Shown piece after piece: positions 24,850-37,799 of a DNA stretch of 64,000 bases. The notes under the pieces are model-generated. The model saw only the letters and a list, made by a program, of their open reading frames with translations, ran no database searches and was not told the DNA's origin. Source of the DNA: Pelobates cultripes (lineage: Eukaryota > Chordata > Amphibia > Anura > Pelobatidae); assembly GCA_933207985.1 (NCBI GenBank), contig OW240917.1, forward strand, positions 102,337,438 through 102,401,437, in the 5' to 3' direction. The stretch's first letter is position 1. Each line of letters begins with the position of its first letter. Both the position numbers and the translations under genes were made by a program.

Positions 24850-25189
24850 CTGGTCATAAAACAAAACAATTCCTTGTCATTCATCTTTTTATATAGAATG
24901 TAAATAATTGATATACAGCTACTGCAATAAATATGAAAAAGTCTACTTGATTTTTTTTCTTCTGATGGATGTGTGTACATTACAAATGGAAAAGTAATTT
25001 GGCAAAAATAGTTAACTAATACAGAATGCTTTCTGTGCTGATGCATTGTGTAGATGTGTAACAAATGTACTTAACAGGCACTGCATATTTTGTGATAAGT
25101 TACTTTGTACTTACAAAGATCTAGTTTGAATTTAAAGGACAACTGATACCTCAAACTATTATTTAACATTTCTTTTGGGCAAGAGAAAA

Positions 25190-25870
25190 AGATCTGAAAG
25201 GGTCAAGACTGGCTAGAAGACTGGATCAGAGATTCTCCAAAACAGCAAATCTTGTGCTTAGTACCTTGCAAAAGTGGTGCAAGGAAGGGCAACCAGTGAG
25301 CTGGAGTCAGACCAAGGCTCCCTGATGCACAAAGGAAGCAAAACCTAGCCCTACAAGTGCAAGCAGAGCAAAAAAACAGGTAGCAAGAGTATTCTGAGAA
25401 CGGACTACTAGTGCAAGCACATGGAAAAACTACTGTAGCTCACGTTGCTGAAAAACATAATGCTGGCCATGATAGAAAGATGTCAGAACACACAGTGCAA
25501 TACAGTCTGCTGTGTATGGTACTGCATAGCCGTAAACCAGTCAGAGTGCCCATGATGACTGGTGTCCATCACTGTAAGCACCTTCAATGGGGACATGAGC
25601 ATCAGAACTATAGCAAGAAGCAGTGGAAGGAGATTGCCTGGTCCCATAATCAGGCGGATGGTCGGGTGTGTGTGTCATTTAACTGGGGAAGGAATGGCAT
25701 CAAGATGCACTATGGGAAGAAGGCAGGCTAGTGGAGGCTCTGTTATGCTCTGGTCAATCTACTGTTGGGAAACCTTGGGTCCTGGTATTCAAGTGGATAT
25801 TACCTAGACACGCACCACCTAGCTGGAGATTGTTGTAGATCATGTAAATCAAAGACCAGGTATTTCATTC
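25190..25870 (+). mobile_element. Tc1-type transposase remnant
   Basis: It reads HSRKPVRVPMMTGVHHCKHL, WGHEHQNYSKKQWKEIAWSH, then DGRVCVSFNWG, TMGRRQASGGSVMLWSIYCW and LGPGIQVDIT across a frame change near 25700. These are Tc1 DDE-domain landmarks. The first catalytic Asp (WSDE in the family) is WSHN here. Dead copy, no ends found. Confidence 0.82.
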
Positions 25871-26184
25871 TTTTAATTTTTAATGCATCTGAATAAGAAC
25901 AGACATGGACACGATCACATTAGAAATACAGATTTGTATTCCTAATTATATATAGTGTTCCTTTAAAGAATTTCCCCATCTAATCATTTTTACTCTAACT
26001 GGTTGTTTTGTCAGTAAAGAAACATGAAGCATTTTTTCCCCTAGAGTCTTTAATGTGCCCAGTTGCTTAATCTGAAAACTGGGAAAATATTTACAGCAAC
26101 TATTTTAAGTTGACTGACATTTCCTCAGTTTAATTAGAAAAGATCACATTCAGCTTCCAATAAGCCATTTAACGGTTTGGATTA

Positions 26185-26450
26185 ATTAAAGGAGCACTCC
26201 ACTTTGAAAATGAAAAAAAATATAAAAATAAATAAATAAAAAATTCATGCATGTATTTATTGAGGGTATATCTTAGGGGAGGACTTGCACAGGCTGCAGT
26301 TCACTGCAACTTTTGCAAGTCCTCCCCTATTTCCCTGGAAGAGACTTGCAGTCTTGATAGAATTGATGGAAATGATACACTTTTAATCTGTACAATGCAC
26401 TGAAGCAAGATGAAGTGCTTTTGGGGTGTGGTGTGGTCCTTTAAATTGCC
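26185..26450. repeat. TTAA-type MITE, short divergent copy
   Basis: TTAAAGGAGCACTCCACTTT at about 26187 and GGTGTGGTCCTTTAA ending at about 26445 form imperfect inverted ends. The rest of 25870-27050 shows only simple A-rich runs (26800-26840). Confidence 0.5.
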
Positions 26451-27060
26451 ACCATCGGGAGCCAAAATTAAGCTAGCCTTTACATTGAAAAATTAGGCTC
26501 AGTGATTTAATTCCATTTATTGGGCACATAATCCTCAATAAGTGGCTTTATTGACTTTGAAATATAAAAGTAGTTAAAGGGTACCCTTTTCCACTATAAT
26601 ATGCTCTATGGGCCACTATGGAGAATGTCATACCTCTCAACTTGTAAAACCAGTTACAGAAAAGTTTTTACTCGCCTGGAATACAGTGCTGGGCATATCT
26701 CCCAGTACTACTCTTCCGCACCCCCTCCTAGGTCATTGGGGATGTGTGCTTTCAGTCCTGTCACAGGATTCTCATAGAGATGGGGTCGTGAGTGGAGGAT
26801 TTAAAAAAAAAAATAAATAAATAAATAAAAAAAAAAAAAAAACCTATTTTGGGCTGCCAATGTTACAGATGCTGGAGGTGCAACCAGCCCTCAGCACACA
26901 ATTACAAGTATCTCAGTGTGGGCTGTGTTTAAAGCTGAAACACTACATACACATACTCCTACCATCATAACCACTTTAGATAACTGAAGTGGTCATGGCT
27001 TTTTCTTTTACTATTTGCACCCCATAGGCTTTTTTTATTACTTACAGAGTTAATTAGAAG

Positions 27061-27526
27061 CAGGGCCGGCTTTTGGGGTGTGCGAGCTGTGCGGCCGCAC
27101 AGGGCACCATGGCAACAGGGGTGCCAGGTGGCCGACAGCTCGCAGTCTATTACTCACAAACCGTCCTGAATTGGGATGCAGGAGGAGCGTGGGGGCACGA
27201 CGTCGGAAGGATCCGCTCAGTGGGTGTCAGGTACTAGTCAGTCGGCGAGTCAGCAGAGTGGGAAAAACTGACAGCTGGTTCCAGGGAGCAGCAGCCTTTA
27301 ATGTAAGCAAGTGTGTGTCCTTATTGCTTTTTTTATACAACGATCAAATTTTTTGAAGCGGGCAAAGGGCTAGTGATAAAGGGGGGCCGGGGACTGGTGA
27401 TAAGGGGGGTGCAGCGACAGATTGTGAATGTGCCTGAAATTGTCTAGAGGTGGTCAAACAAAGTTGGTGGGCGGGCGCCACAACAGTGGCTCGCACAGGG
27501 CGCCTGAACACCTAAGGCCGGCCCGG
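27061..27526. mobile_element. hAT-type MITE with 8-bp target duplication
   Basis: It starts CAGGGCCGGC and ends GGCCGGCCCGG, flanked by ATTAGAAG at 27053-27060 and 27527-27534. GC-rich body, no transposase. It lies just downstream (gene sense) of exon j. Confidence 0.88.
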
Positions 27527-27759
27527 ATTAGAAGGGTTAACTAACATGCTTCAGATTTGTATGTGGTTTTATTTTCAACATATGACCCCTTTTACCAGGT
27601 TCAGCTGCTTGAATCTCAGCTGGGATAAAATTAGATTAAGAAACCGTTGATACTTATTGACTTATGTTTGCCAATAGAATTAAACTAGGCCATAGTAAGA
27701 ATTCTACATTAAAACAAGTAGTTAGTGTTTTTTTATTTACATTTATTTGCAACCATTAC

Positions 27760-27939
27760 CTGCCATGTATCTGGTATAAAATGTTGCACCCTTGGGTCAG
27801 GATCAGTCCTTTCATCCCTTAATAAGTATGGACCCATGTACTGCATTTGAAATCTAGATGAGCCAACCCCAACTGCATATTTAGTCTCTTTCTTCTCAAC
27901 TTGCACTTTGGATACCTTCTCATCTACAAGCGTGGTTGC
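27760..27939 (-). CDS. DDX60: DDX60 exon j (entry to helicase domain)
   Basis: 60 codons, phase 0. It reads FQMQYMGPYLLRDERTDPDP and ends VQHFIPDTWQ. The last segment is the conserved aromatic/glutamine (Q-motif-like) lead into the helicase core. The acceptor is TTACAG and the donor CAG/GTAATG. The 10.6-kb intron before it is the largest in the window. Confidence 0.97.
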
Positions 27940-28449
27940 CTGTAAAATAATTAGAATGTAGTACAAAAACCATTATAAAGATGTGGAACTGCACTCATTC
28001 CCAAGTAGTATGTATCTGGGTGCAACCAGGCCAGTCCCAGTAACCAGACATTTGACAAAAATAAATAAATAAATAAATAAAAAAATAAAAAAGACTGTCC
28101 AGGCACTCCAAGATACAAAAAAGGGCAAATTTATTGAACCCACTGCGTTTTCTATTTTTTCCTTATCAATAGTAAAGATTTGATAATTTAAAAAAATTTG
28201 AATTCCCAAGCAAATGCCTGTAATGTAAGAAGAATCATATAGTTAAGGACTCTATGAAGTAAAATTATAAGGTATATGTCAAATCCTAGACCTTAAAAAG
28301 GTGTTTGAGCTGCACCAGTTCTTTTGTTACGATAAAGGGATTATTAAAATGATCATATAAGATGCATTTGTAAATGTAAAGCAGTATACAGGATTGAAAA
28401 TACCTAAATTAAACAACTTGTTAAAAAGCATATAGTATGATGACAGGGA

Positions 28450-28960
28450 CAGAAGAACTATCCCACTTTATCAGACACCTAGCGGCGACAGTGCTGCCAA
28501 GACAGGCCAAAACCTTCTCATTTGAAGTAGTCTACAGGATGTCTAAATCCCCACAAGACCTCATATTGCGATGTCAAATGATGACTGACAAACTGGGACT
28601 GCATTAAAGGGAAAAACACCCTTTGAATTTGTAACGTGTCAACTCATTATTTCAGGACTTCAGCAGGGCTACACTTCTGTGGTGCAAAAATATGAAATTG
28701 CTAACCAAATCACTACAAGCAGTAGGAATCGCTTACAGATGGGAGACACCTGGGGCACATTGGGCGATGAAGGAGGGACAACACTACAAGCCACTGATCC
28801 AAACGAAGGCCCAGCACTGCTGGCAGCATTGGGACTCCCTCAACAACATGAGGACGCTATGCTAACGCCTAACCCTGAACCACGGACCGCTAGCACTACA
28901 GCTAGCTCCAGACCCAGGGAGAAGAGAGGAGCCACGGCCTGAACCAACTTTCAGTGACAA
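28450..28960 (+). mobile_element. L1-type LINE ORF1 fragment
   Basis: Frames read LPRQAKTFSFEVVYRMSKSP, DLILRCQMMTDKLGLH, later NRLQMGDTWGTLGDEGG and ATDPNEGPALLAALGLP. These are the RNA-binding C-terminal half of L1 ORF1 in frogs. Stops and frame changes show decay. 28980-29800 has no recognisable frame. Confidence 0.75.
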
Positions 28961-29889
28961 CAGCTATCATCCTAGTTAACCACAATAATCTGTTGTGGCA
29001 CTTTATTCATTAACTAAGTTTAAACCTGTTTAAGTTACATGTATGTTACTTTAGTTGATTTTTATTTTACTTGCTACATAGTAATGCCATGCACCTCTAC
29101 AACAAGCTCTAATGCTCTGGTGACATAACACCCCCTCCCATTACCCCATGTTTATGAGGTACTACCACCATCATAGGAGCCCCCTTAACCGGCACTAAAA
29201 CAAATAGCGGTACCATCCCTAAGATGGCTCAACAAGGCCTTGCGACACACTCAAGCTCCTACTCGACTAGACTTCCACTTCTACAATACTTCACAACCTA
29301 TCCTAGTCCAGTTTAATGCATGCATCACTCTAGCACACCATAAATAGCAACATCCGCTAAGCCAGACTCCATAACCTCTACTGTCCAGAGACCTGGCTAC
29401 TGCACATGACCCTCCAATGACACACGGTACTATGTCTATATACAGACTAAACTTACAAAACTCAATATAGCACATACTCTCCACTAATTTTGAAGGTCAA
29501 GGAACACCTGGACAACACATCCATGCCTCTATAATTCACTGACCACAATATTCTCAGATAGTGGTGCACTGGGGCTGTCAATTCCACACAGACAAGTGGA
29601 CCACACTCTCCTTATCTCCTTATTAAGGTAGTAGTAATTTACCAATTGCAGATCATGTTATGCCCACTACATGCATACAAGTACAAAGATATTGGAATTT
29701 TACAAAAGTGATTTTTCTTTGCATTAATCATATTTATTACAAATAGTCTTTCCATCAAATATTGCCATAAGCTCTAGTTTGTAGCGATTTGCTGATATTA
29801 AGAGGCTCCATCTAATGAGAGTATGTTTGTTCTCCTCACCTAAAGCTTCACTTATTCAGATAGCCTCGTTCCATTTTGTAAATCTAGGA

Positions 29890-30400
29890 CCATGCTGGGA
29901 AGGAAGAACAGTATACTCTACTCAAAGTCATCACTGGGAAGGCACAATTCTCCTCTTTTGGATACTAGGGAGGGAGGAAGAAACTATCCGCTCCCTGTAG
30001 CACACATTGCTTTTGGGGAGGGAGACCAGCTGTCCCTACTCCTGATAGCTTCTGCCTATCTTGGAAAACACTGCCACTGGGGAAAAAAGACCAACCATCT
30101 CCTCTCCCTGGAACACACAGTGGCGTTGGGGAGAGAGACCAGCCATCTCCACTCCCAGTAACTTGCACTGCCACTGGGGAGTTTGACTCTCTCCACTCCC
30201 TGAAACATTCTGCCGCTGGGGAGGGAGGACGATACTCTCCTCTGACTGTCTCTCCTTGGAAAACACTGCTGCTGGGGAGAGGTACCGACTATCCTCTCCC
30301 TGGAGTGCACACTGCTGCTGTGGAGTGAGACTGGCTGTCTAAACTCCCAGTAACTTGCCCTGCTGCTGGGGAGGGAGGACAATCCTCTCCCCTCCCTGGT
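29890..30400. repeat. Degenerate tandem repeat, 45-80 bp unit, coding-like on minus strand
   Basis: About nine units each contain a CACTGCYGCTGGGGAG-like core and a TCTCCTCTCCCTGGAA-like partner. On the minus strand several frames read repeated PPQRQ/PPQQQ-plus-G(E/V)E peptides. Possibly the repeat domain of a retroelement protein. I do not recognise the family. Confidence 0.65.
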
Positions 30401-32300
30401 TTGCCAAGTTCATGAGCTCCATCACTACGGAGATCGGCGGCATTATCTGGCGAAACAGACTCGAGCTCCCACTCAAGGTCAGATCCAGCTGCATTTCGGC
30501 GATCGCCCTAAGGCCCAAGCTGTTTTCCCGCTTATCTCGGATGCACCAGAAGTGAGAACTGTCTGGGTCTCCGAACGCCATACCATCCTCAAAAACCTCC
30601 CACAAGAGACCAGGGCTATCATAGTCCTCTCCATTGATGCATTTGTGATGGACTAGCTGCAGGTAGATGTGTGCCGCATGCCACTGCAAGGCTCCGTATG
30701 CTTCATCCAGCCACACTTCCGTCATGACCAGCATCTCCAGTTCCATCACCCATTCTCTAATGGCTGTTCTCCCTGGAATGGTGTCGGCAGCTCCAGTCGT
30801 TCCCATCAGCGCTGGTCAGGAGGGACTCGCTACAGAAGGGTCGAATTTCATCAGTTCGGAGTGTCACCATTATAGTGCTTTCTCTGTAGGGACAGGGTCA
30901 TCATTACAGCTCTGAACCACCTGTAACCAATGCTGGAGTCTTGCATCAAAGTGGGATAACTGCACAACGGTACACACCTTCCATATCCCCACTTCCTGAA
31001 GGTTGGATGTCCCAGAACATGCGCTGGTTTCCCCACTGACTAGAAAACCATCCCACTGCTGCCACTACTTGTATCAGCGCACCCTGTGCCCTAGCTGGGT
31101 ACCTCTGCCAGGCATCACTTCCCAGCTGGAACCAGGGAATCTACAGCGCTTCTGCTCCAGTTGCTGTGACTTGACTGGGGCCTTCCTCGAAGTTCTCCTT
31201 CCTGTAACAGAGTAGAGAAAATGGCTCTATTCCCCCAGTAACTGGACAACAGTTCTGGGAGTACAACTGACTGAGTTATACTCTGCCTTTCATGCACACA
31301 TACAATGCAAGCCCCACCCAAGTGTCTGTGTATGGGAGACAGTCAAGGACCTGTAAGTTAATTATCTCCCAGATACAGAGAGGCAAACATAAAAGTATCC
31401 CAAAACATAGTTAAAATATACAGGAACCCCACATGTCTTATATCCCCAAACAGCCCTGACAGGAGCGCTTAAGTTGTCCAAGTAGTACTCCGACCCATGC
31501 AGTGTAGGGGACTCACCACCAAGGTAACTTTCTGACCGGCCACACTTGTCTTATGCCCAAAATAGTTCCAGAGCAAAATATTGTTTGGCCGATCAACTTT
31601 TGGGGCTCCTGCGGACAAATACAGGGTTCTCCTCCTGGCTCTCAGGGAGTGATTGTTCCTCGCAGTCTCAGGCACCTTCCCTCCAAAAAGTGCTCTGGCA
31701 GGTCTGCAAGGGGGTACATAGAGGTCATGGATAAGTGACGCGGAGAACCATTCATGCTTATGAATGACCACCAGGGAACAGGTGTTAGGGTGAAGGAAGA
31801 TACCCAACCAGGGGTACTAAGGATACACCTCTTAGTGAGGCTTGGCAGGCCAACTCCCGAATGGGTTCTCTGGGCCATAGTTGTTGGAAAAGAGGCCAGC
31901 TTCCACACTTCTCCAGGAGTTTGAGCGTTTGCCACATCATCATTGTGGCAGGGAGTTCAACTCTACAGGGTTCAAGAAATATAGGTAGTAACCGGTGAGG
32001 CCCTGACTACTTGGTAGAGAGCGGCTGTACAGCAAAGGGCTATTATTTGGGCTGTGTGTCATGATTTGCACCGTGACATCCAGACATGGTCGCCCAAAAA
32101 GTGCCCAATGGAGGATTTTAACTGTGGTCCATCTGTGTTCAGGTCTTTCCTCTGGGCTACACTTCAGTTCTTGTAGGTTTATCCTTGCCTCCAGCACTAG
32201 GGGCTGGATTTTACCTGTGGCTGCTCCTGTCAATTTCAGCCCACCTGAAGCAGATGACTAATTAGCCAGCCCTGAGGGCAGTGTCAGTTCATTGACGCCG
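30400..32300 (-). mobile_element. Unclassified retroelement-like sequence with decayed frames
   Basis: Minus-strand frames of 155 codons (30339-30806, including EVWLDEAYGALQWHAAHIYL), 97 codons (31642-31935) and 97 codons (31940-32233, including TGAATGKIQPLVLEARI) look like pieces of a longer protein. They join upstream of the tandem repeat in the minus sense. No catalytic motif was recognised. Confidence 0.4.
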
Positions 32301-32329
32301 GTTAACATTTTTGGTTCCCGTTTCAGCGT

Positions 32330-32700
32330 AGCATACCCAGATCGTGTGTTCTCCAGTTTTGTTCCCAGCTCCTGACGTTGGCTCTTCTCAGTTTTCTCTG
32401 ACCTCTGGCTTCAGCTTTCTACAACTACTCTTCTGCTTGTCCTTGCCTGTATTGTGACTTCTTACCTGGTACCTTTGTCCGTGTTTATTTGCAAGGGGGA
32501 GCATACATCTCTGCATACCGGACTCCACATCAGGTAATATCCCTGACACTGGAGGTAAAACCTCTGTAAATGAAGTTGGGAGTTTGCCTTGCGGGTCCCT
32601 TATCTAAATGGCACAAGAAGTGGAAACTCTGCCCTTGGGCAACTAAGGGCACCCTAAACCTGGAAAACGGTGTGTGATCTTGTGACACAGCCTGTGTTCA
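32330..32700 (+). repeat. LTR-like fragment
   Basis: Pyrimidine-rich text (CTCCTGACGTTGGCT, TTGCCTGTATTGTGAC, GACTCCACATCAGG) resembles the U5-side text of the LTR at 56677-57274. Ends not found. 32700-33260 shows nothing recognised. Confidence 0.4.
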
Positions 32701-33261
32701 CATGGTGAGAGGATGGCTACGTTTCCAGCGAAGGGTAGGATGAATTAATAATTTGTTTAATGAATGAGCTGAATAAGTGCCTGACCTTTGAGATAAAATA
32801 AGATCAAAATCTGGTGACAAGTTCTCTGGCCATGTGCGATAAAAATAATGCCCAAAACTAACTGTAGTGACGTGTCGGCTGAACTGATTAGCAATGTGTG
32901 TAGATACTCCTATGTAACAGTAAGTCATGAACTATATTCTGAACGAAGAGAAAAAAAAAAAAAACACTTATTCCTATAGAGACCAAGCAGTGCATCAGAT
33001 AATATTCCTCTGGTGAAATGTCAAAGTGGCCAGTGAAACAGATACTAAAATGGCTTAACTAGCTTAAGGTAACCAAATAATGCACAACCAAAGAGGAGAA
33101 ACCAGTAAAAGGAGGCCTATTGAAAGAGAAGGGAAACCAATATTACGCACATACACGGCATAGCCCTTACCACTGGTAGAGATTTTACCAAACCACTCCT
33201 ATGGCTGTACAAATTGGACAAACAGCATAATAAAAGTACACCAAGAGTGTGTGGTAGCACC

Positions 33262-33715
33262 TGTCAGGATTACTAGTTGGTCCAGCACGTAGAACTGTAT
33301 GACACCTAGGACTTAAGGTAATGTCTTACTGGGCCTTTGAATGGCCGGACTTTACTTACCAGAGAATAGTCAGAATACTTGCTGAGGTCAGGGACACAGA
33401 ATGAGACAACGATGAGGAAAAGCCAAAAGTCAGGGATACCAGAATACAGGGAAGTCAAAATGAAGCCAAAGTCAATAACCAGAATTAAATGCTCCGGAAC
33501 ACACTCGGAAAACCACTAAGGGAAACCACGACAGGGCAAGGAGTTAAAAGCCTCATTCAGATACAATTGGCTGTACACGTCCTTTGACCCCAGAACATGC
33601 GCATCCTTTACGTGACGTCACATGCATGTCGACATCAGTAGCGTAGGCGGACGTGGGGTTAGATATTGGTGTGGATCCGCAGCAGCCGGCATCCACCAAG
33701 ATGTCGCAGGAGTCA
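33262..33715 (-). mobile_element. LTR fragment, same family as 56677-57274
   Basis: Read on the minus strand it follows the complete LTR: GTGACGTCAC, ATGTTCTGGGGTCA, CCTTGCCCTGTCGTGGTTTC, AGTCCGGCCATTC, ending CCTGACA. The outer U3 end is lost near 33715. Confidence 0.75.
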
Positions 33716-33834
33716 GATAAATTGCTGCATGACCGCTGAACAGCACTTCCGCATTTATCAGGAAGGCAACTACTGCAAATTCCGCAACATGAGGCTCAGT
33801 ATAGACTGTCCCATGGAACTTTCAATAAAAAACG

Positions 33835-34095
33835 ATAAAAAAAAAAAAATAAAAAAAAAAAAAAAAACACACACATAGGACACTAACAACTCAGTTACCT
33901 ACATTATACAAATCGCAAATGTATCCTTCGGTATAGTGATTGCAGCATCAAGATATGATTTAAGTCTTGCATTGTTATTTTTCTGAATACTTTTCTTTTG
34001 TATAACTACTTTCCATAAAAAAAAAAAATTAAAAATAAAAGTAAGTCAAGTAAAGATGGTCCAAAAAAAAAAAAAAAAAAAAAGTTTAAAAAATA
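33835..34095. repeat. A-rich runs
   Basis: Several A runs of 10-20 bases interleaved with unique sequence; probably old LINE tails. 34095-34740 has nothing recognised. Confidence 0.6.
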
Positions 34096-34744
34096 GATTT
34101 AGACTGTCCCAAACATAGGGTAGGCAGTGAAAGGAAGCATACATCTGCACAGAAGCATAGGTTTGCGAGGCAAAACATGCAAATACCACTCATGGGGAAC
34201 ATTAAAGTAGCTTGGAAGTATAGTGTAACCCTGCATTGGGTATATGAAAGAAACAATATGCCAGGCATACCATGAAACTAAGCCTAGAGTGAATAGAGAA
34301 ATCAAGAAAAATGAAATAACTACCAAATACAGTGTGACCTATAGTAGGCAATGTCAATAGCATGCAGTGAGAATATAGAAGACAACAAGGCAAGCAAATA
34401 GGTATGGTGACTTTGCAAAACAAAGAATTGGATGACAAAGTAAGATCCTGCATACAGGAAAATACATAGGGTGACTAAACAAACATACCAATGGAGGCAC
34501 CATTGAATATTTATGTGAAATACAATATGGCAGAATATGAAGTAGATTATTACCTTATTTATTCCTCAAAGCACAAGATTGTTTTATTATTCAACAATCG
34601 TCAAATAACACTGCGCATGGTTTAGGATTTGTATGAGAGCATTCCAAGAACTACTGACACGGTTCTAAAAGCAATGGGTGGCCATACTCCTTATTTGGTA
34701 CTTGGTATTATTTATACTAGACTACATTATTATAATTGTAGGAT

Positions 34745-35110
34745 GCAGTGAATGATGTAGCAATAGCCAGTGTATAGAGACATAGCAATATCAACAGAGC
34801 ATAGCAGTGACATACTTACGTCAATAAACGTAGCGAAACCAATTATATAGTGACATTAATATACCTAGCACAGGTTGACACAGCAATGCCATGCACGGTA
34901 TAGCAATAGTGAACAAAGGTAACATTGTGCCAGGCTTAGGATAGCATAGTAATAACATGCATATAATGAGTGTTATAGAACGTCTAAGTGCAGGGTGACA
35001 TTGCTATATCAAACCTAGAGTGAGACAGCAATACATTGAGTGATTTAATAACACTAAATGTAGGGCAACATAGTGTTAACATGCATGGCACAGCAATACC
35101 AAACAGGGTG
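34745..35110. repeat. Degenerate minisatellite
   Basis: Recurring GACATAGCAATA / CACAGCAATGCC / GTGACATTGCTA-type motifs at irregular spacing of about 20-50 bp. This suggests an old tandem array that has diverged. Confidence 0.5.
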
Positions 35111-35644
35111 TAGCTAAAAAATAAAACAAAAAACACGCAAAGAGTGACATCACATCATGCACACGACTGACATTTACTTATTAAAGTAAACCCTGTAACT
35201 TAATAGAACGTGCAGAACAGAATCTGCAAATCTAAAATAATTTAGTGAACAAGCAGGGCAGTTTAAAAAAATAAAAAAAATAAAAATAAAAAAAATAGAG
35301 CCACTAGATAGCTTTAGCACATGGAATGTAGAGCCCTCCTACCTCCTATAGTAAAACCTGTATGGGGAAACTGCCATAACCCCTCCACTGATTAGTATAT
35401 TATCTTGTTTCACCACTTGTCTGAGTCCACCCCTCCCGCAGGTCCGATGAAGAGCCTCAAGAATAGCTAATAAGAATTGTGGCTGTAGGCTGGCCCTCTA
35501 AGATTTGTTGTATCTCCTGGCCCTCAAAATACTGATTGGCATAACATGGTGACTGCACAATTGTAGAGTCGTCTAATGCAGAACAGAGAACACTGGAAAC
35601 AGATTTAGATTTTTAAAAGAAAGTATATTGATTCTGGATATTTA

Positions 35645-35835
35645 TCGTTATAGAAACCTAGAATGTGACGGCAGATCAGAACCATTTGGCCCATCTAGTC
35701 TGCCCAATTTTCTAAATACTTTCATTAGTCCCTGGCCTTACGCCTATCCCACGCATGCTTAAACTCCTTTACTGTGTTAACCTCTACCACTTCAGCTGAA
35801 AGGCTATTACACGCATCCACTACCCTCTCAGCATG
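35645..35835 (-). mobile_element. LINE-derived fragment (CR1-like ORF end)
   Basis: The minus strand reads VDACNSLSAEVVEVNTVKEF, then KHAWDRRKARD and a stop. The following text (ATTGGGCAGACTAGATGGGC) is a widespread amphibian repeat segment. The family name is uncertain. Confidence 0.6.
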
Positions 35836-36355
35836 CTGGAGAGATTAATAGTAGGATGAGGGAAGAGCAATTTTACAGTAAAGTGTGAGCACAGTGGAAT
35901 ATATTAGAGCTATATAAATGAAAATAGCGTGCAGATAATATGTTATATAGGGACAGAAACAAGTAATGTACTAAACTACACAAAAACGTAAATAAAATCT
36001 AGCATATGAAAAACTAGTTAATATGCAGACAAATACTGTATGAGTCACAAGTGCCATTTAAGTTTATTTCAGAAGTTTAACCGATACCTGCAAGCCATGG
36101 TACTCCATCCCTCCAAGAAGGGCAGTGGTCACATGATCAGAAAGGGGGCAATGTGTTATGTAAAGCAATTCTATGCTAAGTCTGTATCTGTGTAAGCCAC
36201 TATGGATGCAGTGTTGATAGTTTGTTTTTGAGAGTGTGTTTAAAGAAGATCTGGCTCGGAGTTTTGTGTTGACTTTCTTTGAGGTTCACATTCTGCTCAA
36301 GTCCCATACTCCTTATTTGGTCCTTGATATTGTTTGTAGTAGACTACAGTAGCCT

Positions 36356-36746
36356 TTAAGCATGCATCAAAATGAAAATTCTAGGCCAAAACCTAAAATT
36401 CAGGATACCCTTGGCCGAAAATTACTTTTTTCCCTCTCAAATGATTTAAAAGAAGTTTACCTTTTTTAGTGTTTTTTCTCCCCCCCTTCCCTGTCCCATA
36501 GTGTCCTCTCCCTCCCCCTCCCCGCCCCCCTTTCCCTGTCTCAAGTGCAGTATTCTTGACTTTTCATGTTATCATTACTATCCTTAGTTGTGATATATAA
36601 GCATCGGAATTGTTAATGCAAGCATGAATGTTAAACTATGCAATACAAAAAAAAAAAAAAAAATTCTCAAAATCTCTTCAAATTTAACCCATTTTCGGGC
36701 GCAACAGGATAGGCCCATTTTCGACCGAAAATTGCAGTGCATCCCT
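36356..36746. mobile_element. hAT-type MITE with 8-bp target duplication
   Basis: AGTAGCCT occurs at 36348-36355 and 36747-36754. The right end reads GTGCATCCCT (inverse AGGGATGCAC); the left end, TTAAGCATGCATCAAAAT, is a damaged inverse. The body holds a CT-rich stretch at 36470-36540. Confidence 0.75.
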
Positions 36747-36852
36747 AGTAGCCTTACTCTATATAGCTGTCACATAATATATTGCTGATCAGTAGACCAC
36801 TGTTCATTGGTGAGAAAGTCAAGAAGACAGTCTAACCAGGGAATCCCTGGTT

Positions 36853-37250
36853 AAAGGAACACTATAGTCACCCAGACTACTATATCTTAATGAAGTGGTA
36901 TGGGTGACATGTCCTTCCCATTTTAACCTGGCTGCTGAAACTATTGCCGGAACATGTCGAGGCAAAAGGATGTGTGGCACTTTGTCAATAACCATACAGT
37001 GGAAGCTAATACAAGGGAGTGATCTACAATCCAGTGTCCCAAATAGTATGTGTAGAATTAACACAGTTATTGAGAACATTTGAATGGCACAGCATGTTTT
37101 GCCGCACACGCAAATAGCCTCCCATTGCTTTCAATGCTTTCTTTCTCAATGATCCGAATCAGAGATATAAAGCAACATGCTGGAAACTAGTACTGTGATG
37201 GAGAAAAAAAAAAAAAAATAATACATAAACTACCTTTTAACCACTGCAAT
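36853..37250. repeat. TTAA-type MITE family, partial copy
   Basis: TTAAAGGAACACTATAGTCA at 36853, then CTTAATGAAGTGGTATGGGTG. The right end is unclear. 37260-37800 is simple or unassigned. Confidence 0.6.
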
Positions 37251-37799
37251 GAGGGCCCGGTCACCTAAACTGTACACATTTGTATTCCCAACTCTATAAT
37301 TTTTTTTTTTTTATTTATTTTTTTTTAAAAGAGACTGATATGGGGGCCACCACTCAAATTTTCTTCAGGCCTGTACTACTTTAATTTTATAGTAGATGAG
37401 ATCAAAGAGCGTATCTTTTTGCATTCAATGTGATCCAAGCAACACAAATCCCTAAAATTAACCATCTCACAGTCCACATGTTGGGCTGGGAAAGGAGAGG
37501 GACTCCCTTGCAGTTATTGGAAGTTTAGATTTTAGTAAACAACCCTTAAATTAATGCCTTAAGAGCCAATACTCATTTGAGATGTGAAAAATTTGTGACC
37601 AAGACCATTCTGGTATTTGTCATGTGTTCATTCTACTATAACTTATATTAGTAATACAATCCAAAACTGTAGGTTTGTATAAAATACAGCCACCAGGCTA
37701 TTAACTATGAGCAGTTTGACACTTTTCATTTAACTATTTTATCACTAAGCTCATGCATTTTATTTTGGGGAATTCAAACCATGCATGTACTCTTCTACT

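Noticed and set aside
28080..28190. Possible further hammerhead-like site (ACTGCGTTTTC...CTTATCAA)
   Set aside because: The box and GAAAC core are too damaged and no stem II is visible; at most a very old relic.
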